20,896 bases of DNA from LMUY01 sp964657445 (lineage in GTDB: Bacteria > Pseudomonadota > Alphaproteobacteria > Acetobacterales > Acetobacteraceae): NCBI GenBank assembly GCA_964657445.1, contig CAZZVB010000057.1, forward strand, positions 1-20,896, written 5' to 3'. A program made the translations under genes and the position numbers. The notes under the pieces are model-generated. The model was not told where the DNA came from. It did no database searches and saw only the letters and a program-made list of their open reading frames with translations. Below, in pieces: positions 14,757 through 20,896 of this stretch. Numbering within the stretch: the first letter of the stretch is position 1; each line of letters starts with the position of its first letter.

Positions 14757-15839
14757 ATGCAACTCGGCGTCTTCATTCCCATCGGCAATAATGGCTGGCT
14801 GATTTCCACCACCTCGCCGCAATACATGCCCAGCTTCGACCTGAACAAGACGATCGTGGAAAAGGCGGAGCGGTTCGGCTTCGATTTCGCGCTGTCGATG
14901 ATCAAGCTGCACGGGTTCGGCGGGCCTTCGCAGTTCTGGGACCACAACCTGGAATCGTTCACGCTGATGGCCGGGCTGGCCGCGGTAACGACGAAGATCC
15001 AGTTGTTCGCGACCTGCGCGGTGCTGACCATGCCGCCGCCGATCGCGGCCCGCATGGCGATGACGATCGACAGCATCGCGCCGGGCCGCTTCGGGGTGAA
15101 CATCATCTCCGGCTGGCAGCGTGCCGAGTACACGCAGATGGGTATCTGGCCGGGTGCGGAGCATTACCGCCGCCGCTACGATTACTGCAGCGAATACGTG
15201 ACGATCATGAAGGAGCTTTGGTCCACCGGGAAGTCCGACTTCAAGGGTGACTTCTTCCAGATGGACGATTGCCGCTGCAGCCCGCTGCCGTCGCGGCCGA
15301 TCCCGATCATCTGCGCGGCACAGAGCGACGCCGGGACGAAGTATGCGGCGACCCATGCCGATTACAATTTCTGTGCCGCGTTCGGCATCAACAAGCCGAC
15401 CGCGATGGCCAGCAGCGTAGCCCGGCTGGTCGAGGCGACGAAGCAGTCGGGGCGCAAATGCGGCGCGCTGATCCTGGTGATGATCATCGCCGACGAGACG
15501 GACGCTGCTGCCGAAGCCAAGTGGGAGCTGTACAAGTCCGGCACCGACTATGAGGCGCTGGCCTGGCGTGACGCGCAGGCGAAGGACGATCCGAGCACCG
15601 ACCCGTATGCGCAGCCGAACCGCCGCAAGATCGAGGACGGTGAGAAGCTGCCCACCAACCAGGGCGTCCTGGTCGGCAGCTACGCCAAGGTGGCGGCGAT
15701 GCTGGACGAAATGGCCGCGGTGCCCGGCGTGCAAGGCGTGATGATGACGTTCGACGAGTTCGTGGGCGGCATGGAGAACTTCGGCACGCGCATCATGCCG
15801 CTCATGCGGTGCAGGAACGAGATGGCGAAGGTGGCCTGA
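14757..15839 (+). CDS. RutA-like FMN-dependent monooxygenase
   Basis: This is a luciferase-fold flavoprotein very close to RutA, which opens the uracil ring between N3 and C4 using FMN and O2 to give ureidoacrylate. Diagnostic RutA blocks are conserved: VFIPIGNNGWLIS, ALSMIKLHGFGG, QFWDHNLESFTLMAGLAAVT, GRFGVNIISGWQ, YTQMGIWPG, and KSDFKGDFFQMDDCR. The length (360) is about that of RutA. The ATG at 14757 matches the RutA N-terminus (MKIGVFVPIGNNG) and has GAGAGG upstream; the open frame extends further upstream, inside the amidase gene, and is not used. None of rutB to rutG is nearby, so the substrate may differ from uracil (for example another cyclic or linear amide). I leave the symbol blank for that reason. 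Confidence 0.88.
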   Translation: MQLGVFIPIGNNGWLISTTSPQYMPSFDLNKTIVEKAERFGFDFALSMIKLHGFGGPSQFWDHNLESFTLMAGLAAVTTKIQLFATCAVLTMPPPIAARMAMTIDSIAPGRFGVNIISGWQRAEYTQMGIWPGAEHYRRRYDYCSEYVTIMKELWSTGKSDFKGDFFQMDDCRCSPLPSRPIPIICAAQSDAGTKYAATHADYNFCAAFGINKPTAMASSVARLVEATKQSGRKCGALILVMIIADETDAAAEAKWELYKSGTDYEALAWRDAQAKDDPSTDPYAQPNRRKIEDGEKLPTNQGVLVGSYAKVAAMLDEMAAVPGVQGVMMTFDEFVGGMENFGTRIMPLMRCRNEMAKVA

Positions 15840-15842
15840 GTT

Positions 15843-15945
15843 CGTCACTGCGAGCCGCCGCTTGGCGGTGCGGCAAACCAGGGCGAACGCACAGGTGGCG
15901 CCGCGCCCTGGATTGCTTCGCCGCCAAGCGCTCCTCGCAATGACG
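15843..15945. repeat. Long imperfect palindromic repeat element
   Basis: The left arm (15843-15885, starting CGTCACTGCGAGCC) and the right arm (15904-15945, ending CTCGCAATGACG) are reverse complements over about 42 nt with a few mismatches; an 18-nt loop separates them. The ends CGTCA(T/C)TGCGAG and CTCGCAATGACG match a dispersed intergenic palindrome seen in several alphaproteobacteria. It lies between the stop codons of two convergent genes and could act as a bidirectional terminator. Confidence 0.85.
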
Positions 15946-15958
15946 GGAAAGGGCCGGC

Positions 15959-16447
15959 CTAAGCCGTCAGCAGTGTGTTCGTCTGCGCCGCATCCGCCGC
16001 CTGGTAGGATTGCAGCGTGGTCTGCAGCGTCTGTTGCAGCTTGTTCAGAATGGACTGCAAGCTGTCCGGGTCGGACGTGCTTGTCGTGGCCGAGGCGGTC
16101 GTGGCCGGTGCCGTCGTGGTGGTGTCCGCGTTGCCGCCGAGCAGTTGCTGCAGCCGCTCCGCCAGGTGGCCGACGACGCCAGCCGGACCGGACGCGGCGG
16201 TGCTACCCGCCTGGGCGCTGACCAGGATGGATTGCAGCGCATCGGCGAAGGACTGGATGCCATTGGCCGCAGACGTTGTCGCCGGTGTGGAAGCCGTGCC
16301 CGTGGTCGCCGTGGTGGCGCCGGTCGCGCCGGTGCTCGTGGCATCCAGCAAATCGGTCTGCGACGAACCGGATTCGACGCGGTGGTGATGGTGCCCCTGC
16401 CATTGGGTGGCGGGATTGGACGAAGGGTTGCTGATTATTGCGCTCAC
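15959..16447 (-). CDS. His- and Ser/Thr/Ala-rich protein, function unknown
   Basis: I do not recognise this gene. The 162-residue product has a polar N-terminus with a QWQGHHHHR motif (residues 16-24), long Ala/Thr/Ser runs (about 36-60 and 106-123), and three short amphipathic helices: IQSFADALQSILVSAQ, VGHLAERLQQLL and LQSILNKLQQTLQTTLQ. There is no signal peptide or membrane segment. The composition resembles small export-associated or filament-associated proteins, but that is speculative. The GTG start is supported by GAGAGG at 16453-16458. A near-consensus sigma-54 promoter ends about 30 nt upstream, which argues that the gene is real and regulated. A longer open frame on the opposite strand here is a shadow. 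Confidence 0.62.
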   Translation of the reverse strand: MSAIISNPSSNPATQWQGHHHHRVESGSSQTDLLDATSTGATGATTATTGTASTPATTSAANGIQSFADALQSILVSAQAGSTAASGPAGVVGHLAERLQQLLGGNADTTTTAPATTASATTSTSDPDSLQSILNKLQQTLQTTLQSYQAADAAQTNTLLTA

Positions 16448-16479
16448 GGCAGCCTCTCAAAATTGCTGCGCCACGCGTC

Positions 16480-16494
16480 GCATTCGGCGTGCCA
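16480..16494 (-). promoter_or_regulatory. Near-consensus sigma-54 (-24/-12) promoter
   Basis: On the minus strand, TGGCACGCCGAATGC matches the sigma-54 pattern TGGCACG-N4-TTGC at all fixed positions but one (A for the first T), with GG and GC exactly 10 nt apart. The predicted start site is near 16468, leaving a 21-nt leader containing the GAGAGG ribosome binding site of the His-rich protein gene. Confidence 0.6.
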
Positions 16495-16498
16495 TGCC

Positions 16499-16553
16499 AA
16501 AAACGGCAGATTTCCGCCTTTTTCGCCCAAACGTCACCCGGCAAAATCTGCCG
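16499..16553 (-). terminator. Rho-independent terminator after glutamate dehydrogenase
   Basis: Read on the minus strand, CGGCAGATTT (16553-16544), a 30-nt loop and its perfect complement AAATCTGCCG (16513-16504) are followed by TTTTT (16503-16499). The loop is long but GC-rich. It begins 18 nt after the stop codon of the gene at 16572. Confidence 0.55.
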
Positions 16554-16563
16554 CACCCGGCAA
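16535..16563. repeat. Pair of 10-bp direct repeats
   Basis: CACCCGGCAA occurs at 16535-16544 and at 16554-16563, 19 bp start to start (about two helical turns). One arm of the terminator-like inverted repeat (16544-16553) sits between the copies. The pair lies about 40 to 70 bp upstream of the sigma-54 candidate and could be an activator site. Confidence 0.5.
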
Positions 16564-16571
16564 GGACCGTC

Positions 16572-17837
16572 CTACGGGAACAGCCCGCGCAGCCGTTTGC
16601 CGGCGCGCACCTTTTCCACCCCGATCGCCATCGCAGCCGTGCGGTTGGATACGTTTCGCTCCACGGCGCGGGTCCGGACCTGCGCGAATGCGCCGTCCAG
16701 CAACTGCTCCAGCCGTTTGTTCACCTCCGCCTCGGTCCAGAACAGCCGCTGCAAGTCCTGCACCCACTCGAAATAGCTGACGATCACGCCGCCGGAGTTG
16801 CACAGGATGTCGGGGATGACGAACACCTCGTCCCGCCGCTCATCCAGCAGGGCGTCGGCGTCGGGCGTGGTCGGGCCGTTGGCGCCCTCGGCAAGGATGC
16901 GGCATTTCAGCCGCGGCGCGTTCTCCGCAGTGATCACGCGTTCCAGCGCGCATGGCGCCAGCACGTCGCAGGGCTGTTCCAGCAGGGCGGCGCCGCTGAT
17001 GGTCATCTGGTTGGTGAAGCCGGCCAGCACGCCGTGTGCCGCCATGTGCTTCTCGATGGCGTCCAGCGGCAGGCCCGCCGGGTCGAACAGCGCGGCGGTG
17101 TGGTCGCTGATGCCGGTGACGCGCATGCCGTAGCGCCGGGCCAGGGTGTAGGCGGATACGCTGCCGACATTGCCGAATCCCTGCACGATCGCCGTGGCGC
17201 CCTGCGGCGTCATGCCGATCGCCTCGCACGCGCGGTGCACCAGGTGCGCCACACCGCGGCCGGTGGCTTCCCGGCGGCCCTCGGTGCCGCCGAGGCTGAC
17301 GGGCTTGCCGGTGACGATCTCACTCACCGCATGACCTTCGTGCATGGAGTAGGTGTCCATGAACCAGGCCATCACCTGCTCGTTCGTGCCCATGTCCGGC
17401 GCCATGACGTCGGTCTGCGGGCTGACGAAGGGGATCATCTCCTGCATGTAGCGGCGCGACACCGCCTCCAGCTCCCGCCGCGACAAGGATGGTGGATCGC
17501 AGGCCACGCCGCCCTTGGCGCCGCCATACGGCAGACCTGCCAGCGCGCATTTCCAACTCATCCAGATCGCCAGCGCAGCCACTTCGCCGACATCGAGGTT
17601 GGAGGAGAACCGCGTGCCGCCCTTGGTCGGGCCGAGCGTCAAATGGTGCTGCACCCGGTAGCCCTGGAACACCACGGTGCGGCCGTCATCCATGTGGATG
17701 GGCACCGAGACGGTGATCGAGCGCTTCGGATAGAGCAGCCGGTCACGCTCATCGATGGGGATTTCCAGGTGATCGGCGATGATGCCGAACTGGGTGCGCG
17801 CCATCTCGAACACGGGGCCGGTATAGATGCTCGTCAT
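16572..17837 (-). CDS. gdhA: Glutamate dehydrogenase (hexameric, NAD(P)-dependent)
   Basis: This enzyme interconverts glutamate and 2-oxoglutarate plus ammonia in the cytosol. The 421-residue length is typical of small hexameric forms. The three glutamate-specific lysines are present at the right spacing: Lys72 in GPTKGGTRF, Lys96 in MSWKCALAG, and the catalytic Lys108 in GGAKGGV (the same 24 and 12 spacing as Lys89/113/125 of Clostridium symbiosum). The NAD-binding GFGNVG fits a Rossmann fold, and NSGGVIVSYFEW carries the Ser that contacts the substrate gamma-carboxylate. Leucine and phenylalanine dehydrogenases lack this Lys72 and Ser combination, so glutamate is the likely substrate. It overlaps the CoA-transferase gene by ATGA, which is odd for a nitrogen enzyme and suggests a linked catabolic pathway. 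Confidence 0.92.
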   Translation of the reverse strand: MTSIYTGPVFEMARTQFGIIADHLEIPIDERDRLLYPKRSITVSVPIHMDDGRTVVFQGYRVQHHLTLGPTKGGTRFSSNLDVGEVAALAIWMSWKCALAGLPYGGAKGGVACDPPSLSRRELEAVSRRYMQEMIPFVSPQTDVMAPDMGTNEQVMAWFMDTYSMHEGHAVSEIVTGKPVSLGGTEGRREATGRGVAHLVHRACEAIGMTPQGATAIVQGFGNVGSVSAYTLARRYGMRVTGISDHTAALFDPAGLPLDAIEKHMAAHGVLAGFTNQMTISGAALLEQPCDVLAPCALERVITAENAPRLKCRILAEGANGPTTPDADALLDERRDEVFVIPDILCNSGGVIVSYFEWVQDLQRLFWTEAEVNKRLEQLLDGAFAQVRTRAVERNVSNRTAAMAIGVEKVRAGKRLRGLFP

Positions 17838-18952
17838 GCGAATTCCATCCGGATGGCCGCCGAGTGCTCACCGATGGCCGGGATCGGCCCCAGCTCACGC
17901 AGGCCGGTGCTGTCGATGACGGGGGGTGCGGCGACCAGCGCCGGGCCGTTGGGCGTCTGCACCGCGACCCGGCGCAGCGCGGGATGCTTGGCGAAAGCGG
18001 CCATGTCGTTGACGAAGCCGTAGGCGGTGCCGGCCGCGCGCAATTTCGCCGCCGCCTCGTCACGGGTCAGGCTGGCGAAGCCGGTCGCGACGCGGGCGTC
18101 CACGGCCGGGCGGTTGGTGACGCGGGCGTTGTTGGTCTCGTAGCCGGGCTGGCGCGGCAGCCCGGGTTCGCCGAGGAAATGGGTGCAGAACAACTGCCAT
18201 TCCCTCTCGTTCTGGATGCTGATCAGCACCAGCGCGCCGTCCCGTGTCTCGAACGCGCCGTAAGGGCAGATCGAGGGGTGCGCCAAGCCGACCCGTGCCG
18301 GCGCCTTCCCCGTGCCCTCGAAATACAGCAGGGGGACGTTCATCCAATCGGCCATGCCGTCGAACAGGCTGACCTTCAGGCCCCGCCCCTGCCCGGTGAT
18401 GCCGCGGGCGATCAGCGCCTCCAGGATGCCGGCATGGGCCGCCATGCCGCAGGCGATGTCGCAGGCGGACACGCCGACGCGGCCGGGGCCCGCCGGGTGC
18501 CCGGTGATGCCGGCCAGCCCGCTTTCCGCCTGCACCAGCAGGTCGTAGGCCTTCATGTCGGCATAGTCGTGGCCTTCGCCGTAGCCGCTGATATCGACGG
18601 TGATCAGCCGGGGATAGCGCTCGCGCAGCGCGTCGGACCCGAAGCCGGCCCGCGCCGCGGCACCCGGTGCGAGGTTCTGGATGAACACGTCCGCCTTCGC
18701 CAGGATGCCGTGCAGCAGCGCCGCGTCGCCGGGCTGCTTGATGTCGGCCACCAGGCTCTGCTTGCCGCGGTTCAGCCAGACGAAGTAGCTGGCCAGCCCG
18801 TTGACCGAACTATCGTAACCGCGCGCGAAATCGCCTTCGGCACGCTCAATCTTGATGACCCGCGCACCGGCATCCGCCAGCTTGCAGGAGCAGTAGGGTG
18901 CGGCCACCGCCTGCTCCAGAGACAGCACCAGCAATCCGTCGAGCGGACCCAT
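17834..18952 (-). CDS. Class III CoA transferase (CaiB/BaiF family)
   Basis: Class III CoA transferases move CoA between carboxylic acids through an enzyme-bound aspartyl-CoA. The 372-residue protein has the family layout: VLSLEQAVAAPYCSCKLADAGARVIKIE at the N-terminus, FARGYDSSVNG, NRGKQSLVADIK, the block KAYDLLVQAESGL with the likely catalytic Asp137, and YPRLITVDISGYGEG. It is somewhat shorter than the roughly 400-residue average. The donor and acceptor cannot be predicted from sequence; dicarboxylic acids are common in this group. It overlaps the acyl-CoA dehydrogenase gene by one base (TGATG) and gdhA by ATGA, so it belongs to a four-gene unit. Confidence 0.9.
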   Translation of the reverse strand: MGPLDGLLVLSLEQAVAAPYCSCKLADAGARVIKIERAEGDFARGYDSSVNGLASYFVWLNRGKQSLVADIKQPGDAALLHGILAKADVFIQNLAPGAAARAGFGSDALRERYPRLITVDISGYGEGHDYADMKAYDLLVQAESGLAGITGHPAGPGRVGVSACDIACGMAAHAGILEALIARGITGQGRGLKVSLFDGMADWMNVPLLYFEGTGKAPARVGLAHPSICPYGAFETRDGALVLISIQNEREWQLFCTHFLGEPGLPRQPGYETNNARVTNRPAVDARVATGFASLTRDEAAAKLRAAGTAYGFVNDMAAFAKHPALRRVAVQTPNGPALVAAPPVIDSTGLRELGPIPAIGEHSAAIRMEFA

Positions 18953-20115
18953 CAGTAGGAGCGCGGCAGGCCGAGCACATGCTCCGCAACATAGGACAGG
19001 ATTAGGTTCGTACTAATCGGGGCGACCTGATACAGCCGGGTTTCGCGGAACTTGCGCTCGATGTCGTATTCCTCGGCGAAGCCGTAGCCGCCATGGGTCT
19101 GGATGCAGGCCTCGCCGGCGGCCCAGGATGCTTCGGCGGCCAGCATCTTGGCCATGTTGGCCTGTTCGCCGCAGGGCAGCCCGGCCTCAAACCGTTCCAG
19201 GCCTTCGCGCACCAGCAACTCGGCGGCGCGCATCTGGGCGTAGGCCTTGGCGATCGGGAAGGCGACGCCCTGGTTCTGGCCGATGGCGCGGCCGAACACT
19301 TTGCGCTCGCCGGCATAGGCGACGGAGCGGGCGGTGAACCATTTGGCGTCGCCGATGCATTCGGCCGCGATCAGCAGCCGCTCCGCGTTCATGCCGTCCA
19401 GGATGTAGCGGAAGCCGCGGCCTTCTTCGCCGACGAGGTTCTCGGCGGGCACGCGCATGTTGTCGAAGAACACCTCGCACGAGTTGTGGTTCATCATCGT
19501 GCGGATGGGGCGGATTGTCAGGCCATCGGTGTGCTTCATGTCCACGATGAAGGTGGATAGCCCGTCGGTCTTCTTCGCCACCTGGTCGCGCGGCGTGGTA
19601 CGGGCGAGCAGCAGCATGAGGTCGGAATGCTCCGACCGGCTGGTCCATACTTTCTGGCCGTTCACGACGTAGGCATCGCCTTCGCGCTTTGCGAAGGTGC
19701 GCAGGCTGGTTGTGTCGGTGCCGCTGGTCGGCTCGGTGACGCCGAAGGCTTGCAGGCGGAGTTCACCGGTCGCGATCTTGGGCAGATATTGGCGCTTCTG
19801 CGCCTCCGACCCGTGCCGCAGGATAGTGCCCATGATATACATCTGCGCGTGGCAGGCGGCGCCGTTGCAGCCCTCGGCCTGCACCGTCTCGAGGATCGCG
19901 GCGGCGGCCGTGATGCCGAGGCCGGAGCCGCCGTATTCCTCGGGGATCAGCACGGACAGGTAGCCGGCTTCGGTCAGCGCCTGCACGAATTCGGTCGGGT
20001 AGCCGCGCACTTCGTCGAGCTTGCGCCAGTATTCGCCGGGGAAGCGGCTGCAGAGCTTGCGCACTTCCTCGCGGATTTCGGCGTGGTCGTCGCGTTGGAT
20101 CAGGGCGTGGTCCAT
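18952..20115 (-). CDS. Acyl-CoA dehydrogenase with IVD/LCAD-type catalytic Glu
   Basis: This FAD enzyme introduces a 2,3-double bond into acyl-CoA thioesters. The 387-residue protein shows GYLSVLIPEEYGGSGLG, FGVTEPTSGTD, VNGQKVWTSRSEHSD and IQTHGGYGFAEEYDIERKF. The usual C-terminal YEGT catalytic Glu of medium- and short-chain enzymes is absent (the sequence there is QVAPISTN). Instead NAERLLIA at 243-250 places Glu245 where isovaleryl-CoA and long-chain acyl-CoA dehydrogenases carry their base. A branched or long-chain substrate is therefore more likely; this is inference. The ATG has a perfect AAGGAGG ribosome binding site 7 nt upstream (20123-20129). It begins 19 nt after the SDR gene. Confidence 0.92.
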   Translation of the reverse strand: MDHALIQRDDHAEIREEVRKLCSRFPGEYWRKLDEVRGYPTEFVQALTEAGYLSVLIPEEYGGSGLGITAAAAILETVQAEGCNGAACHAQMYIMGTILRHGSEAQKRQYLPKIATGELRLQAFGVTEPTSGTDTTSLRTFAKREGDAYVVNGQKVWTSRSEHSDLMLLLARTTPRDQVAKKTDGLSTFIVDMKHTDGLTIRPIRTMMNHNSCEVFFDNMRVPAENLVGEEGRGFRYILDGMNAERLLIAAECIGDAKWFTARSVAYAGERKVFGRAIGQNQGVAFPIAKAYAQMRAAELLVREGLERFEAGLPCGEQANMAKMLAAEASWAAGEACIQTHGGYGFAEEYDIERKFRETRLYQVAPISTNLILSYVAEHVLGLPRSY

Positions 20116-20122
20116 CGGGGTT

Positions 20123-20129
20123 CCTCCTT
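20123..20129 (-). promoter_or_regulatory. Perfect Shine-Dalgarno before the acyl-CoA dehydrogenase
   Basis: AAGGAGG on the minus strand, 7 nt before the ATG at 20115, is the strongest ribosome binding site in the window. It suggests that this enzyme is translated more than the overlapped, coupled genes downstream. Confidence 0.85.
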
Positions 20130-20134
20130 GGCGC

Positions 20135-20896
20135 TTAGATGGGGTCCCATGCGAAGACGTCCTGGCTGCGGTCGAGCGGGATCAGACTGCCGCGCAGCGC
20201 CGGGGCGCCGTGCTCCGCGATCGTCTCCGGCGTCCAGCCTTCGCCTCTGTGGACCGAGCGGATGGGGCGGCTCTGGCTCATGAGGAAGATTTCGTTGTAG
20301 CGCGTGGCGAAGATCTGGCCGGTGACGCCGCTGGCTGCGTCCGAGGCCAGGAACACCGCGAGCGGCGCGTTCTTGTCCGGCGTCATCTGCTGCAGCTTGG
20401 CGACGCGAGCCTTCTGCTCCGGCGTTTCGGCAGGGATCGAGCTGGTCATGCGGCTCCACGCGAACGGCGCGATGCAGTTGGAGCGCACGTTGTAGCGCTG
20501 CATGTCCAGCGCGATGGACTTCGATAGGGCCGTGATGCCGAGCTTGGCGGCGGAGTAGTTCGCCTGGCCGAAATTGCCCACCAGGCCGGATGTGCTGGTC
20601 ATGTGAACGTAGGCGCCGGATTGCTGCGCGCGGAACTGGTCGGCGGCGGCGCGGCTGACGAAGAACGAGCCGTTGAGGTGGACGCCGATCACGTCCAGCC
20701 AGTCCTTCGGCGACATCTTGTGGAAGATCACGTCCCGCAGGATGCCGGCGTTGTTCACCACGATGTCCACGCGGCCGAACGAGTCCATCGCGCATTGCAC
20801 GATGCGCTGGGCGGACTCCCATTCGGCCACGCTGTCCGTGCTGATGGCCGCCTTGCCGCCGCGCTGTTCGATGATCTGCTTGGTCTGTTCGGCCGG
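20135..20896 (-). CDS. SDR-family 3-hydroxyacyl-CoA dehydrogenase-like, N-terminus outside window
   Basis: This is a short-chain dehydrogenase/reductase, likely using NAD(P) on a 3-hydroxyacyl-CoA or similar carbinol. The frame is open to the window end; 253 residues are visible and the TGxxxGIG cofactor motif lies outside, so a GTG at 20830 is not a credible start. Visible are VDIVVNNAGILRD, the serine in TSTSGLVGNFGQ and the catalytic Tyr-Lys of ANYSAAKLG. A C-terminal extension after the VTGQIFATR block (LFLMSQS-like, then GWTPETIAEHGAPALRGSLIPL) resembles the SDR domain of peroxisomal multifunctional enzyme type 2 rather than FabG, which fits the beta-oxidation setting. It is the first visible gene of the minus-strand operon. 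Confidence 0.88.
   Translation of the reverse strand, partial: PAEQTKQIIEQRGGKAAISTDSVAEWESAQRIVQCAMDSFGRVDIVVNNAGILRDVIFHKMSPKDWLDVIGVHLNGSFFVSRAAADQFRAQQSGAYVHMTSTSGLVGNFGQANYSAAKLGITALSKSIALDMQRYNVRSNCIAPFAWSRMTSSIPAETPEQKARVAKLQQMTPDKNAPLAVFLASDAASGVTGQIFATRYNEIFLMSQSRPIRSVHRGEGWTPETIAEHGAPALRGSLIPLDRSQDVFAWDPI

Noticed and set aside
16017..16388. Val/Ala-rich open frame on the plus strand opposite the His-rich gene
   Set aside because: It mirrors the repeats of the minus-strand gene and lacks a ribosome binding site; the sigma-54 motif and GAGAGG favour the minus-strand gene.
16407..18023. Long plus-strand open frame opposite gdhA and the CoA transferase
   Set aside because: Shadow of two well-supported genes in high-GC sequence; the translated product has no recognisable motif.
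1..20896. tRNA, rRNA, CRISPR arrays or transposase genes
   Set aside because: No such feature was visible on reading through either strand; the only repeat of note is the palindrome at 15843-15945.

Overview
The window is a high-GC, tightly packed bacterial chromosome segment. Gene content (a Tad/Flp pilus locus, aerobic acyl-CoA catabolism, a RutA-type flavin monooxygenase, a class III CoA transferase) and the protein style suggest an alphaproteobacterium, most likely of the Acetobacteraceae/Rhodospirillales type. That placement is inference from style only; no rRNA or other marker gene is present.

Region 1 (1-943, +): the 3' part of a 3-hydroxyisobutyryl-CoA hydrolase gene (valine catabolism), cut by the window edge. 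Region 2 (1202-9653, +): a Tad (Flp) type IVc pilus operon in the order flp pilin, cpaA/tadV prepilin peptidase, cpaB/rcpC, cpaC/rcpA secretin, a very short cpaD-like lipoprotein, cpaE/tadZ, cpaF/tadA ATPase, tadB, tadC and a TPR lipoprotein (tadD-like). Most junctions are 1-4 nt stop/start overlaps, so the genes are probably translationally coupled. A 13-bp hairpin between the pilin gene and the rest of the operon probably sets a high pilin-to-machinery ratio. No tadE, tadF or tadG is present in the window.

Region 3 (9899-12815, +): three genes of unclear function that look like one unit: a LysM protein with no signal peptide but a C-terminal membrane segment, a secreted protein resembling a metallopeptidase with a degenerate motif, and a secreted Pro/Gln-rich protein with a novel C-terminal domain. 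This is the best candidate in the window for an undescribed system. The third gene may also be made from a leaderless mRNA.

Region 4 (13120-15839, +): an amidase-signature hydrolase with an extra helical tail, followed by a close RutA (pyrimidine oxygenase) homologue. No other rut gene is present, so this looks like a two-enzyme oxidative C-N cleavage module. A long palindromic repeat (15843-15945) closes it off.

Region 5 (15959-16447, -): a His- and Ser/Thr/Ala-rich protein of unknown function behind a near-consensus sigma-54 promoter. Region 6 (16572-20896, -): an overlapping operon, transcribed SDR dehydrogenase (partial), acyl-CoA dehydrogenase, class III CoA transferase, glutamate dehydrogenase, ending in a hairpin plus T-tract. 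It looks like degradation of a carboxylic or amino acid through CoA thioesters.
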